DNA of 58,218 bases from an uncultured Porphyromonadaceae bacterium (GCA_947174995.1 CAMWLC010000013.1:1-58218); one strand, 5' to 3'. Shown: positions 9,716 to 19,326, counted from the first letter of the stretch. A program made the numbers and translations. The notes: generated by a model from the sequence alone, not told the origin.

Positions 9716-11836
9716 CTATGAAATCTGCGACCAATCGACAGAACGGGCGAAGCGGCGCGTGAGCTCGCGGTTAAGGATGGCGGCATCGGCCGGGGGGACA
9801 GCCGCAGGATTATCGAGGAGACGGATAGCTTCCGCTCGTGCCCTTTCAAGTATCTGTCCGTCCTTGGTCAGTGAGGCCACGCGCAGGTTGAAGGCCAGGC
9901 CGCTCTGCATTGTGCCCTCCATGTCGCCCGGACCACGCAATTTCATATCGGCTTCCGAGACAAGGAAACCGTCGGTGGTCTCCGTCATTATGCTCAGCCG
10001 CTTGCGGGTGTCGGTGCCTATATTGCGCTTGCTCATCAGTATGCAGTAACTTTTGTCGGCTCCGCGCCCCACCCTGCCTCGCAACTGATGCAGCTGCGAG
10101 AGTCCGAACCGCTCGGCATTCTCGATTACCATCACCGAAGCGTTGGGCACATTCACTCCTACCTCTATGACGGTCGTTGCCACCATTATCCGGGCCTGAC
10201 CGCTGACGAAGAGATCCATCTGATGGGCCTTCTCGTCGGGCTTCATCTGCCCGTGCACGAAGGCTATGCGGTGTTTGGAGCCGAACACCTGCCTGACTCT
10301 CTCGAGTCCCTCTTCAAGGCTTTTGAGGGAAAGTTTCTCGTTTTCATGAATCAGCGGGTAGACGATATATGCCTGACGCCCCGCGTCGAGTTCGCGCATG
10401 ATGTGGCGGTCCACCTCCATGCGGTTGTCGTCATACCTCAGCCATGTGTCGATGGGTTTGCGCCCCGGGGGGAGCTGGTCAATTACGGAAACTTCGAGAT
10501 CTCCGTATACGGTCATGGCCAATGTGCGCGGTATGGGAGTGGCTGTCATCACGAGCACATGGGGAGGGACCTGCGCCTTGGCCCACATCCGGGCACGCTG
10601 GGCCACACCGAAACGGTGCTGCTCATCTATCACCACGAGTCCGAGGTCCTTGAACTCCACTGCATCCTCGATCAAGGCGTGCGTGCCGACAAGAATATCC
10701 ACGCTCCCGTCAAGCAGTCCGGCGTGTATCTCGCGCCTCTCCCGGGTGCGCGTGCTCCCTGTCAGCACCCTTACGTTGACACCTATGGCGTCTCCCCACT
10801 CCTTCAGGCTCTGACCATGCTGACGCGCAAGAATCTCCGTAGGGGCCATCAGGGCGGCCTGGAGTCCGTTGTCGACAGCCATGAGCATACTCATGAAGGC
10901 CACGAGTGTCTTGCCGCTCCCCACATCTCCCTGGAGCAGACGGTTCATCTGTCGCCCGCGCCTCACATCGTCACGTATCTCGCGCAGCACGCGCTTCTGC
11001 GCATCGGTGAGGCTGAACGGGAGCACGTCGGAATAGAAGGTATTGAACTTCTCCCCTATCCTCCCGAGTATTCGTCCCGGCGTCTGCATGGAACGTCGTC
11101 GGGCAAAACGGAGTATATTGAGTTCAAGATAGAAAAGTTCCTCGAATTTCAGCCTCTCCGTGGCCAACTGCAGCGAACGCACGTCCGCGGGAGTGTGGAT
11201 ATTGACTATGGCCTCGCGCAGCGGCATCAGTCTGAGCCGCTGCAACATCTCTGCCGGGAGAGCCTCCTGAAGATCCTCCATGGCGGGATTCGCAAGCAGG
11301 GAAGCCATTATCTTCTGCATCACCAACTGCGAGAAGCCCCTCTTGCGCATCGTATCGGTAAGGGAGTATATGCCTCTCAACCCCTCGGCGGGTTTCACGG
11401 GGTCATACGCTTCGATTTCCGGATGGGCCATCTGCCATGTGCCGCGGTAGTTGGTCGGTTTTCCGAATATCACATACTCCTGTTCGGTGTTGAGACGCCG
11501 GAGCACACCCGTTATCCCGGCGAACCATGTCACTTCCATGGCCGAGCGGCCATCGGTGAAGAGGGCCGTGAGCCGTTTTTTGGCTCCCTCCCCTTCTGTG
11601 ACGAAACGTCGGAACCACCCGCGTATCTGCACGGCGGGCATCTCCGTGCCGCTGAGTTCGGAGATCGAATAGAAATGAGAGCGGTCTATGTGGCGAAACG
11701 GGAAATAATAGAGGAGGTCACGCAGTGTGCGCAGGTCGAGCTCCTTCGCAAGGAGTCCGGCCCGTGCCTCGCCGATACCCTTGACAAACTTCAGCGTCTC
11801 GCGGTCGAGTCTGGATTTCTGCAACTCTCCTCTCAT
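9716..11836 (-). CDS. recG: ATP-dependent DNA helicase RecG
   Basis: Branch-migrating helicase that remodels stalled replication forks and Holliday junctions. The 706-residue length is typical. The N-terminal wedge/OB domain includes TALFTDGRSAMEVTWF; superfamily 2 motifs are LLQGDVGSGKTLVA (I), PTEILARQH (Ia), VGTHALIED (Ib), VVIDEQHRFGV (II, DEQH as in RecG), VMTATPIPRTLAMT (III), MVATTVIEVGVNVP (V) and QLRGRVGRG (VI). It is the last gene of the tetR-fabH-fabG-ispD-recG run and starts 7 bases after the ispD stop. Confidence 0.97.
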   Translation of the reverse strand: MRGELQKSRLDRETLKFVKGIGEARAGLLAKELDLRTLRDLLYYFPFRHIDRSHFYSISELSGTEMPAVQIRGWFRRFVTEGEGAKKRLTALFTDGRSAMEVTWFAGITGVLRRLNTEQEYVIFGKPTNYRGTWQMAHPEIEAYDPVKPAEGLRGIYSLTDTMRKRGFSQLVMQKIMASLLANPAMEDLQEALPAEMLQRLRLMPLREAIVNIHTPADVRSLQLATERLKFEELFYLELNILRFARRRSMQTPGRILGRIGEKFNTFYSDVLPFSLTDAQKRVLREIRDDVRRGRQMNRLLQGDVGSGKTLVAFMSMLMAVDNGLQAALMAPTEILARQHGQSLKEWGDAIGVNVRVLTGSTRTRERREIHAGLLDGSVDILVGTHALIEDAVEFKDLGLVVIDEQHRFGVAQRARMWAKAQVPPHVLVMTATPIPRTLAMTVYGDLEVSVIDQLPPGRKPIDTWLRYDDNRMEVDRHIMRELDAGRQAYIVYPLIHENEKLSLKSLEEGLERVRQVFGSKHRIAFVHGQMKPDEKAHQMDLFVSGQARIMVATTVIEVGVNVPNASVMVIENAERFGLSQLHQLRGRVGRGADKSYCILMSKRNIGTDTRKRLSIMTETTDGFLVSEADMKLRGPGDMEGTMQSGLAFNLRVASLTKDGQILERARAEAIRLLDNPAAVPPADAAILNRELTRRFARSVDWSQIS

Positions 11837-11843
11837 GTCCGTT

Positions 11844-12560
11844 TCAATTTTGCGGCGCTACGGCGTGAAACGCCTCAGCCACCGCGAAGTCACCCGGGTT
11901 AGTGACCTTTATGTTGGAGTATTCCCCGGGATAAAGCGTTATGGGATGGTGCGGCTCCACGATGGATGCGTCATCAGTATATATATGACCCGCCACGCGC
12001 TTGTCAAAGCACTCCAGCAGCAGGGGAAGGCCGAACACCTGCGGGGTCTGCACGGCCACATATTCCGCCCTGTCGACACTATGGCTGCCCCCCGGCTCCC
12101 CGTCACGTCCCGGCACAAGGCGGCGCAGAGAATCCGTGACGGCCACAGCCGGGACAGCGGCCCCGTACTTAGAGGCCGTTTCCCATCCGCGACGTATCAA
12201 CCCGGGAGTCACGCAGCACCGCGCCCCGTCATGCACGGCCACGAGCGCCTCCCCATCCTGCGGCTGAAGGCCGCGGAGAATATCCAGAGCGTTGGCTACC
12301 GACTCCACGCGGTCACGTCCGCCGCAGACGGCTACATAATCGAATCTCTCCCGAGCCGGAAGAGCCTCCATGAGCCGACTCCAGTATTCGCTCCAGTCAG
12401 GATGCACCACGATGATGAAGCGCGCATCGGGGTCAGCCTCATGAAAAGCGCGGAGCGACCACCATAACAGCGGTCGCCCTGCTATTTCATGAAACTGCTT
12501 GGGCACGCGGCCGCCGGCGCGGCTGCCGGTGCCTCCGGCGAGTATCACGGCATACTTCAT
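11844..12560 (-). CDS. ispD: 2-C-methyl-D-erythritol 4-phosphate cytidylyltransferase
   Basis: Third step of the MEP isoprenoid pathway (MEP + CTP to CDP-ME). The nucleotide-binding motif VILAGGTGSRAGGRVPKQF is at the N-terminus; other signatures are GGRDRVESVANAL, VAVHDGARCCV, VQTPQVFG and YTDDASIVE. The 238-residue length is normal. It lies 15 bases after fabG and 7 bases before recG, so it is very likely cotranscribed with both. The next known pathway gene in this window, dxr, is 24 kb away. Confidence 0.95.
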   Translation of the reverse strand: MKYAVILAGGTGSRAGGRVPKQFHEIAGRPLLWWSLRAFHEADPDARFIIVVHPDWSEYWSRLMEALPARERFDYVAVCGGRDRVESVANALDILRGLQPQDGEALVAVHDGARCCVTPGLIRRGWETASKYGAAVPAVAVTDSLRRLVPGRDGEPGGSHSVDRAEYVAVQTPQVFGLPLLLECFDKRVAGHIYTDDASIVEPHHPITLYPGEYSNIKVTNPGDFAVAEAFHAVAPQN

Positions 12561-12575
12561 GGGATGCCGTGGCGA

Positions 12576-13322
12576 TTACATGTTCATGCCGCCGTCGACC
12601 TGAATCACCTGGCCGGTGACGTAGCTCGACATATCGGAAGCGAGGAAAACGGCCACATCGGCTATATCCTCGGGCTTGCCTCCGCGACGCAGGGGTATTT
12701 TCTTGCACCAGTCGGCACGCACCTCCTCGGGGAGGGCGGCTGTCATGGCCGTCTCGATGAAACCCGGAGCTATGGCGTTGGCACGGATGCCGCGCGAGCC
12801 CACCTCCTGGGCGATGCTCTTGGCCAGGGCGATGAGTCCGGCCTTGGAAGCTGCGTAGTTGGCCTGTCCGGCATTGCCGTGGACGCCCACCACGCTGGCC
12901 ATGTTGATGATGGAGCCTGCACGCTGACGCATCATGATGGGAAGCACGGCGTGGATGAAGTTGAAGGCGCTCTTGAGATTGACGTTGATTACGGCGTCCC
13001 ACTGCCCTTCGCTCATACGCATCATAAGGCCGTCCTTGGTGATTCCGGCGTTGTTGACCAGTACGTCTATGCGGCCGAAGTCATTCTTCACCAGCTCCAC
13101 CACTTCCGCCGTCTGGGCGAAATCGGCAGCATTGGAGGCGTAGCCCTTGCACTTCACGCCGAGAGCCTCGATCTCAGCCTGCGTGGCGAGACCGTTCTCG
13201 TCGATTACGAGATCCGTGAACGCGATGTCGGCACCCTCCCGGGCGAATTTCAGGGCAAGGGCTTTTCCGATGCCGCGGGCGGCTCCGGTGATGAGGGCCG
13301 TCTTTCCTTCAAGAAGTTTCAT
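12576..13322 (-). CDS. fabG: 3-oxoacyl-[acyl-carrier-protein] reductase
   Basis: NADPH-dependent reduction of 3-oxoacyl-ACP in fatty acid elongation. A 248-residue SDR protein with ALITGAARGIGKALA (NADP-binding), NNAG, the catalytic triad Ser in INMASVVG and Tyr/Lys in ANYAASKAG, and the C-terminal TGQVIQVDGGMNM. I choose MKLLEGKTAL at 13322 rather than an upstream in-frame Met because FabG proteins begin there. It follows fabH and precedes ispD. Confidence 0.95.
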   Translation of the reverse strand: MKLLEGKTALITGAARGIGKALALKFAREGADIAFTDLVIDENGLATQAEIEALGVKCKGYASNAADFAQTAEVVELVKNDFGRIDVLVNNAGITKDGLMMRMSEGQWDAVINVNLKSAFNFIHAVLPIMMRQRAGSIINMASVVGVHGNAGQANYAASKAGLIALAKSIAQEVGSRGIRANAIAPGFIETAMTAALPEEVRADWCKKIPLRRGGKPEDIADVAVFLASDMSSYVTGQVIQVDGGMNM

Positions 13323-13375
13323 ATTCAGTTGGTTTTTAGGGTTTGTCTTATCTTTCTGTCTTCCCCCGGGGGGTC

Positions 13376-14320
13376 TTAAATCTCCACGATGAAAGCACCG
13401 CAACTGTAGCCCCCTCCGAATACCATCAGTGCCACCTTGTCCCCCTTGGAGAAGTCGTCGCGATGTTGGGAGAACACCAGGGCAGCCGAGGCGCTTCCGG
13501 TGTTGCCCAGTTCCTCGATATTGTTGAGGAAACGCTCCATGGGGAGTTCGAGCATGTGGGCCACCTGCGCCACGATCCGCTTGTTGGCCTGATGCGTGAT
13601 GAGTTTAGTCATGTCATTCACCTGCAGCCCGGTGCTTCCAAGCACATCCCGCAGAGCGTATATCATGTATCGGCAGGCGTTTAGGAAGACGTCGCGGCCG
13701 TCGGGCATGGTGATACCCTCTTCCCGGGGACGCAGCTTCACGCCGCCGGTGCCCTTGCCTACCTGGCCCAGGCCCTCGGTCATGATGGCTAGCACCTTAT
13801 GGTCCGAATCAGCCACGCGCTCCGCGCTCAGACAGCAGGCCACGGCCCCGTCGCCCCAGAGGTGTCCGCACTTAGGGTCGGCATCGTTGCTGAAATAGGT
13901 GTTGTGCTCACTGCATATAAGCAGCGCCTTGGTGGCCATGCCCGCCTTGAAGAAGGCATCCACTATCTCCAGCCCGTTGATAAACGAGGAACAGGCCGAA
14001 GTCACCGCGAAAGCCTTGGCTCCGGTGATGTCCCATTTGCGTTGCACCTCATGGGCCACCGTGGCCACGGAGTCGTAGATACAATATCCGGAGGCCACGA
14101 TGAGGTCCACCTCCCCCTCCCCGTAGGGACACCGCGACAGAGCGTCCTCCACGGCATCGAAGGCCATGGTGTTGACATTCTCATCTGGAGCGCACTTGCT
14201 GCGGGTCACGATGCCCGTGCGCTGTTCGATCCATTCCGGCGTGAGACCGTTGACCTTCTCGAAATAGTCGTTCCCTATCCTTGTCGGGGGGATGTAGTGT
14301 CCGATGGCGTTTATATACAT
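13376..14320 (-). CDS. fabH: 3-oxoacyl-[acyl-carrier-protein] synthase III (FabH-like)
   Basis: Condenses acetyl- or branched acyl-CoA with malonyl-ACP to start fatty acid synthesis. All three catalytic residues are present: Cys in VTSACSSFINGLE (about residue 115), His in LITHQANKRI (about 242) and Asn in LGNTGSASAAL (about 273). The N-terminus INAIGHYIPPTRIGNDYFE fits the KAS III fold. It sits downstream of a TetR regulator and upstream of fabG. Many Bacteroidales carry more than one FabH, so which primer it uses is open. Confidence 0.92.
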   Translation of the reverse strand: MYINAIGHYIPPTRIGNDYFEKVNGLTPEWIEQRTGIVTRSKCAPDENVNTMAFDAVEDALSRCPYGEGEVDLIVASGYCIYDSVATVAHEVQRKWDITGAKAFAVTSACSSFINGLEIVDAFFKAGMATKALLICSEHNTYFSNDADPKCGHLWGDGAVACCLSAERVADSDHKVLAIMTEGLGQVGKGTGGVKLRPREEGITMPDGRDVFLNACRYMIYALRDVLGSTGLQVNDMTKLITHQANKRIVAQVAHMLELPMERFLNNIEELGNTGSASAALVFSQHRDDFSKGDKVALMVFGGGYSCGAFIVEI

Positions 14321-14394
14321 GATATTGCGGATGTCAGTTAGTTTAGTCTGTGGTTAAATGCTGCAGCGGGATTGTTTTCATAGGATGTGCGGGC

Positions 14395-14988
14395 TCATGA
14401 TTCCCTCCGTCTGACTATGCCGTGGAGCAACACGTCGGTGACATAATCCTTGAGCATCTCCTTGTTGATGCCGTTCTCGGTGAGATTGTCACGGATGAAA
14501 GGCACGTCGAGACCCTGTATCGTCTGCGAGATGATGACCGCCATCCCGGAGGGATCCCTGAGGTCAAACACTCCGGCCCTCACACCCTCGTCAAGTATGG
14601 CCCGTATCAAGGCCACCTCCTTTTTGGAGAGTATCTTGCGGGCGCGGTCCACCTTCCGCACGTCGCGGAAGAACCCTGCGCGCAACGAGCCGTTGCGCGA
14701 GACGACCTCCTTCATGGTCTCGAAGCGCACGTCGACATACTGCCGCAGCTTCTCCTCCGCAGGCACGGGACGCGCCACTATGAGCCGCAACCGCGAGAGC
14801 ACCTGGTCGGTCTCGCGCTCTATGACGGCGTTGAAAATATCGCGCTTGCTCTTGAAATAGGTATAGATCGTGCGCCGCCCCTTGGCCGAAGCCGAGGCGA
14901 TGTCGTTCATGGTGGTGTTTTCCACTCCCTTTCTGGCAAAGAGCTGCCGGGCCACCTCTATGAATTTGTCACGCGTCTTGGATACCAT
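14395..14988 (-). CDS. TetR/AcrR-family transcriptional regulator
   Basis: 197 residues with the TetR helix-turn-helix at the N-terminus (RDKFIEVARQLFARKGV, TMNDIASASAKGRRTIYTYF, KSKRDIFNAVIERE) and a helical C-terminal ligand/dimerisation domain. It is the first gene of the fabH-fabG-ispD-recG run, 74 bases before fabH. By position it may control this fatty acid block, as FabR/FabT-type regulators do elsewhere; that is inference. Confidence 0.88.
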   Translation of the reverse strand: MVSKTRDKFIEVARQLFARKGVENTTMNDIASASAKGRRTIYTYFKSKRDIFNAVIERETDQVLSRLRLIVARPVPAEEKLRQYVDVRFETMKEVVSRNGSLRAGFFRDVRKVDRARKILSKKEVALIRAILDEGVRAGVFDLRDPSGMAVIISQTIQGLDVPFIRDNLTENGINKEMLKDYVTDVLLHGIVRRRES

Positions 14989-15051
14989 ATTTCCATATTC
15001 GCCTCCGTGACGCCTTCATCCTGATGACTGCACACTTCGGCAATTTGTGAG

Positions 15052-15083
15052 CAAAATTACTAAAATCTCTCTAATTTCCCAAA
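15052..15083 (-). promoter_or_regulatory. Promoter of the tetR-fabH-fabG-ispD-recG run
   Basis: On the minus strand TTTG (15080-15083), 20 bases, TAATTTTG (15052-15059): a perfect consensus match about 60 bases upstream of the TetR start. Confidence 0.85.
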
Positions 15084-15182
15084 CCTCACTCCTATTTTCT
15101 TCTATCAAGAGCCGTAAAACCGGGATAAAAAGTGGAATTTCGGCCCTTTTAACATATTTTTGCAAAAATAATCGCCAAAAAA

Positions 15183-15214
15183 TTTGCACATCCCCGAAAT
15201 TAGCATTAACTTTG
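15183..15214 (+). promoter_or_regulatory. Promoter of the initiator tRNA gene
   Basis: TTTG (15183-15186), 20 bases, TAACTTTG (15207-15214): a perfect Bacteroidetes promoter. The expected start is 8-10 bases before the tRNA 5' end at 15230. Confidence 0.88.
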
Positions 15215-15229
15215 CACTCGAAATCACAC

Positions 15230-15304
<75 letters not shown>

Positions 15305-15307
15305 GAC

Positions 15308-15343
15308 AAAAGGGTGCTTTTCCTTACGGAAAGCGCCCTTTTT
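15308..15343 (+). terminator. Intrinsic terminator after the tRNA
   Basis: AAAGGGTGC... pairs with ...GCGCCCTTT around a TTAC-type loop with one bulged T, followed by a T-run at 15339-15343. It ends the tRNA transcript before the pseudouridine synthase gene. Confidence 0.85.
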
Positions 15344-15383
15344 CTTTTCCCGTCACACCGATACCTCATCACACATCCGCAGT

Positions 15384-16049
15384 ATGGACATCGTATACGA
15401 AGACAATCATATCATCATAGTAAATAAGAAAGCCGGGGAAATCGTGCAGGGCGACCGCACGGGCGACACTCCACTGTCCGAAAACATCAAAGCCTTCATC
15501 AAGGAACGCGACAACAAGCCGGGCAACGTGTTCTGCGGTGTGGTGCACCGCATAGACCGCCCCGTGTCGGGCCTTGTGATATTCGCCAAGACTTCCAAGG
15601 CACTCACCCGTCTCAACGAGATGCTGCGCAAAGGGGAAATCCACAAGACCTACTGGGCGCTCGTGGAGGGGCATAGGAAGCAATCCTCCGACACCCTGCG
15701 CCACTGGCTTCAGAGCGACGGCAGACTCAACAAGACACGCATCGCACGCGCCGACGCGCCGGATGCGAAGGAGGCTGTGCTGTCATACACCACCGTGGCC
15801 GAGGGAGACCGCTACACGCTGCTCGAAGTGGATCTGCAGACGGGACGCAAGCATCAGATTCGCGTCCAGCTCTCCGGCACAGGTACCCCCATCAAGGGGG
15901 ACCTGAAATATGGAGCTCGACGCTCCAACCCGGGGGGAGGCATCTCACTGCTCGCCCAGCGTATTCAGTTCGTACATCCCGTATCGGGAAAGGAAATCGA
16001 TGTGGAGGCCCCACCCCTGCCGGAAATGCTCCCTCTCCTTAATAATTAG
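15384..16049 (+). CDS. RluA-family RNA pseudouridine synthase
   Basis: Isomerises uridine to pseudouridine in rRNA or tRNA. The 221-residue protein lacks an S4 domain and starts directly in the catalytic domain (VYEDNHIIIVNKKAG). The catalytic Asp lies in GVVHRIDRPVSGLVIFAKT (about residue 55), and the later motif LLEVDLQTGRKHQIRVQL is intact. The exact RNA target cannot be told from sequence. It converges with the DUF5106 gene at 16067, the stops being 17 bases apart. Confidence 0.92.
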   Translation: MDIVYEDNHIIIVNKKAGEIVQGDRTGDTPLSENIKAFIKERDNKPGNVFCGVVHRIDRPVSGLVIFAKTSKALTRLNEMLRKGEIHKTYWALVEGHRKQSSDTLRHWLQSDGRLNKTRIARADAPDAKEAVLSYTTVAEGDRYTLLEVDLQTGRKHQIRVQLSGTGTPIKGDLKYGARRSNPGGGISLLAQRIQFVHPVSGKEIDVEAPPLPEMLPLLNN

Positions 16050-16066
16050 AGGCCGACTCACAAGAA

Positions 16067-16942
16067 TCAGAGAACGCGATCAAGCAGCTCGGCGGCCGTG
16101 GTATTGCGCAGGAGGACTGTTCCGTCCGGTGCAAGCAGATAAAGGGTCGGGGTGCGCCTGACGGAGTAGGCCTCCCCATCAGGATCGGCGGTCATGGTTA
16201 TACTCCATTCCGCAGGCCATCCGACGGCATCCCTGCGCCATGTATCCTCCTCGTCGCCGATGTAGACCAGCGTGACGCCCAGTTCGCCACGGCTCACCTT
16301 CAAAGATACGCGGGAATCGGCCGCCAGAGCGACAAGCAGATCACGGCAGTCACGACAGCCGGGAGAATAAAACACCACCGCAGTAGGCCCTTCCTTGCAG
16401 AGTGTGGCATAAATGGAGTGCTGTCCCGCATCATCCGCAAACGGGACGAGCGGGATGTCGGCAGCCCTGTGACCGACCATATTTTTCTCCAGCTCCTCCA
16501 TACGCCCCCGGAGCACGTCATCATCCGGATCTGCACTCAGTCCATATTCCACGAAAGGGCGATATGTCTCCTCGCCATATACAGGCGAGTCCGTATACCA
16601 AAGATATTTCCCGGCAAGATCCATAATCACGCCGTACCCTCCTGCACGGCCCGCCCGCACTATGTCGAGAATCCCCTTCACGGTTTCAGCCCTCTTTCCA
16701 GGCTCCAAAATCGGCAGAATCTGACAGAAATCCGCAAACACATTCTCTATGGCCACGGTGTCGGTGGCTTCGGCGGGGTCGGTCCAATCTATGCTGTCCC
16801 AGTAATGGGCGGCCAGATACGAGGCCCGCTCCTCCACTGTGCGCAGCGTATCGGGAATGGCGGGCACCCTCCATTCAAGCGCATGGCACGTGATAGCGCA
16901 CAGCGCCATCATACATCCGCAAACCATTGTCCTGTATGTCAT
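16067..16942 (-). CDS. DUF5106 thioredoxin-like protein, exported
   Basis: A 291-residue protein with an N-terminal hydrophobic signal segment (MMALCAITCHA, cleavage probably near residue 22) and hence likely periplasmic. Residues about 30-170 resemble the Bacteroidetes DUF5106 region; the C-terminal 110 residues are thioredoxin-like with VVFYSPGCRDCRDLLVAL, a CxxC redox centre, and a cis-Pro-like RRTPTLYLL. Domain order matches Bacteroidetes redox proteins of the TlpA type. The partner is unknown. It lies downstream of transketolase but beyond its terminator. Confidence 0.8.
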   Translation of the reverse strand: MTYRTMVCGCMMALCAITCHALEWRVPAIPDTLRTVEERASYLAAHYWDSIDWTDPAEATDTVAIENVFADFCQILPILEPGKRAETVKGILDIVRAGRAGGYGVIMDLAGKYLWYTDSPVYGEETYRPFVEYGLSADPDDDVLRGRMEELEKNMVGHRAADIPLVPFADDAGQHSIYATLCKEGPTAVVFYSPGCRDCRDLLVALAADSRVSLKVSRGELGVTLVYIGDEEDTWRRDAVGWPAEWSITMTADPDGEAYSVRRTPTLYLLAPDGTVLLRNTTAAELLDRVL

Positions 16943-16985
16943 ATTTCAATTTTCTCTCCAAGAATAAAATATAAAACCCCTTCTC

Positions 16986-17027
16986 TGCAAAATATAAAAC
17001 CCGGGGAAGGTCGAGGCCTTCCCCGGG
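16986..17027 (-). terminator. Intrinsic terminator of transketolase
   Basis: CCCGGGGAAGG (17000-17010) pairs with CCTTCCCCGGG (17017-17027). Read on the minus strand the 11-bp stem is followed by TTTTATATTTTG. It lies 20 bases after the tkt stop. Confidence 0.88.
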
Positions 17028-17047
17028 TATATCGTCATTCATCGGCT

Positions 17048-19078
17048 TCAGCGTCCGAGAAAGGCATTGACACGCTCGAGGAGGGCATCCGTGGTGTAGC
17101 CGAATTTCTCGTCAAGCACCTTGGCCGGAGCCGAGGCTCCGAAACGGGTCAATCCGAAGATCTCATAGCGTCCCTTCATCACGGGCATCAGAGCCACGGG
17201 GAGTCCGGCGGTCACGCCAAACTCGGGCACACCCTCGGGAAGCACGCTGTCTCGGTATTCGGCACTCTGCTCGAGGAAGAGTCCCTGCGAGGGCATCGAC
17301 ACCACGCGGGCCTTCACACCCTCGGCTGCGAGACGCTCGGCCACGCTGACGCAAAGCGACACCTCGCTGCCGTTGGCCACAAGCACCACGTCGGGGTTCG
17401 CATCCTGCTCGCCCCATGCTACGTATCCACCCTTACGTGCCTCTTCGGCGCGGGCCATGCGGTCCTCGCCGGGAATGTCGGTCACATCCTGGCGCGTAAG
17501 GATCATCACCGTGGGAGACGACACATTCTCCATCGCCATCTTGTAGGCCACCACTGTCTCGGCAGCGTCAGCCGGACGAAGCACGAGCAGTGAGCGGCGT
17601 CCGTGAAGATTGTCCATCATCTCGAGCAGACGCATCTGGGCCTCATGCTCCACGGGCTGGTGAGTCGGGCCATCCTCTCCCACGCGGAATGCATCGTGTG
17701 AGAAAATGAACTTCACGGGCAGCTCCATCAGGGCGGCCATGCGGATGGCGGGTTTCTCGTAGTCGGAGAAGGCGAAGAACGTGCCGCAGGCGGCCCATAC
17801 CCCGCCGTGCAAGGCGATGCCGTTCATCAGGCAGGCCATGGTCAACTCTGCCACACCGGCCTGGAGGAAGCCCTTGCCGAAGTCGCCGCGCATGATCTGT
17901 CCTGTGGCCTTGAGGAATCCGTCGGTTTTGTCGCTGTTGGCCAAATCCGCGGAAGATACTATCATATTGGGGACATTCTTGCCCAGGAAGTTCAGACAGG
18001 CGGAGGAAGTGGCACGCGTGGCCACGTTTGGTTTCAGTTCCACCTTGCTCCAGTCAAGCTCCGGGCAACGGCCGCTCATCCAAACGCCAAGCTCAGCGCT
18101 CTTCTCGGGATTAGCCATCTTCCAGGCATGGAATTCCTCCTTGCGCTTAGACACGATGTGTGCCAGTTCCAGGCGGCGCGAGGCGTAGAGGGTCTCCACA
18201 TCGCTCCATATCTCAAACATATTGTCGGGATCTCCTCCGAGGCCCCTGACGGTGGAGGCGATGTCGGCGCCGGCCTTGGAGAGGGGCTGACCGTGGGTGG
18301 ACACAGCCCCTTCGAGCGAAGAGCCGTCGGCCTTGACCACACCCTTTGCCATCACCGTGCGTCCGATGATGAGCGTGGGGCGCGAGGTCTCCTGATGGGC
18401 CGCCTCAAGGGCGCCGTTGATGGCCGCGCAGTCGCTGCCGTTGATCTCGATGACATTCCAGCCCCATGCGCGATACTTGGCGGCTGTGTCCTCTGTCGTC
18501 ACCTCATGCACCTTGGTGGAGAGCTGCACGTCGTTGGCGTCATAGAACATTATCAGGTTGTGCAGCCCGAGGGTGCCGGCGATTCTTCCGGCTCCCTGCG
18601 ACACCTCCTCCTGGATGCCGCCGTCGGAAATGAAGGCGTAGGTTTTGTGGGCGACGACCTCGCCGAAGCGGGCTGCCATGAAGCGCTCGGCCACGGCACA
18701 CCCCACGGCCATCACATGGCCCTGGCCTAACGGACCGGAGGCATTGTCGACACCACGCGCGGGGTCAAGCTCCGGATGTCCCGGAGTGACGCTTCCCCAC
18801 TGGCGGAACTGCCGGAGCTCATCCATCGTGTAGCGGCCCGTGAGGGCGAGCACGGCGTAGAGCATCGGGGACATGTGGCCCGGATCCATGAAGAAGCGGT
18901 CACGTGCCACCCACATCGGGTCCTCGGGGTCATAGACCATGAAACGGGAGAAGAGCACATTTGCGAAGTCGGCTCCTCCCATCGCCCCGCCGGGATGGCC
19001 CGACTTGGCTTTCTCGACCATCGCGGCGACAAGCACACGGATGTTATCGGCGGCGCGGTTCATAAGCTGGATGTCCAT
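17048..19078 (-). CDS. tkt: Transketolase
   Basis: Thiamine-diphosphate enzyme of the non-oxidative pentose phosphate pathway. From ATG 19078 (MDIQLMNRAADNIRVL) the protein is 676 residues, the usual length. Signatures: KSGHPGGAMGGADF, DPGHMSPMLYA, the ThDP-binding GPLGQGHVMAVGCA and FISDGGIQEEVSQ, then the pyrimidine-domain FIFSHDAFRVGEDGPTHQPVEH. A longer in-frame extension to 19270 runs into the repeat element and is rejected as coding. The region upstream of the start is occupied by a type B repeat, which must either contain or displace the promoter. Confidence 0.96.
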   Translation of the reverse strand: MDIQLMNRAADNIRVLVAAMVEKAKSGHPGGAMGGADFANVLFSRFMVYDPEDPMWVARDRFFMDPGHMSPMLYAVLALTGRYTMDELRQFRQWGSVTPGHPELDPARGVDNASGPLGQGHVMAVGCAVAERFMAARFGEVVAHKTYAFISDGGIQEEVSQGAGRIAGTLGLHNLIMFYDANDVQLSTKVHEVTTEDTAAKYRAWGWNVIEINGSDCAAINGALEAAHQETSRPTLIIGRTVMAKGVVKADGSSLEGAVSTHGQPLSKAGADIASTVRGLGGDPDNMFEIWSDVETLYASRRLELAHIVSKRKEEFHAWKMANPEKSAELGVWMSGRCPELDWSKVELKPNVATRATSSACLNFLGKNVPNMIVSSADLANSDKTDGFLKATGQIMRGDFGKGFLQAGVAELTMACLMNGIALHGGVWAACGTFFAFSDYEKPAIRMAALMELPVKFIFSHDAFRVGEDGPTHQPVEHEAQMRLLEMMDNLHGRRSLLVLRPADAAETVVAYKMAMENVSSPTVMILTRQDVTDIPGEDRMARAEEARKGGYVAWGEQDANPDVVLVANGSEVSLCVSVAERLAAEGVKARVVSMPSQGLFLEQSAEYRDSVLPEGVPEFGVTAGLPVALMPVMKGRYEIFGLTRFGASAPAKVLDEKFGYTTDALLERVNAFLGR

Positions 19079-19130
19079 AGAGATTCTGGATTGTTGGGTT
19101 ATGTTGTGTTTTGGATGGTATTGCGATGAT

Positions 19131-19323
19131 AAGTAGTTCTCAAAAATTAATGAATACATAAAACTTGGATGTTTTTGAGGCGATTTGGGTGCGGAATGAG
19201 GGAGAATATGTACGTATTCGACTGAATGATAAGTCCGAAGCGGCCAAAAACAGCAAGTTTTATGATTCAAGATTTTCAGTTACTACTTTGAAATATATAT
19301 CGTTTAATTTTTGAGAACTACTA
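19131..19323 (+). repeat. Type B dispersed repeat with terminal inverted repeats, copy 1
   Basis: About 193 bases starting AAGTAGTTCTCAAAAATTAA and ending with the 19-base inverted complement at 19304-19322. It is nearly identical to copy 2 at 35941-36134: five point changes and one divergent short stretch after 19270. The inner hairpin GAATAT/GTATTC is at 19204-19219. It ends 4 bases before the stop codon of the MFS gene and begins 52 bases upstream of transketolase. Confidence 0.9.
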
Positions 19324-19326
19324 ATA

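Noticed and set aside
10088..11902. A 604-codon plus-strand frame opposite recG
   Set aside because: It is a shadow of high-GC recG codons; the protein has no family pattern and recG is unmistakable.
17048..19270. In-frame extension of transketolase into the B1 repeat, with a similar minus-strand frame (MNHKTCCFWPLR...) in B2 at 36080
   Set aside because: The shared frame reflects the shared repeat DNA; it lies outside the transketolase family start and in B2 runs antisense through the M23-fold gene.
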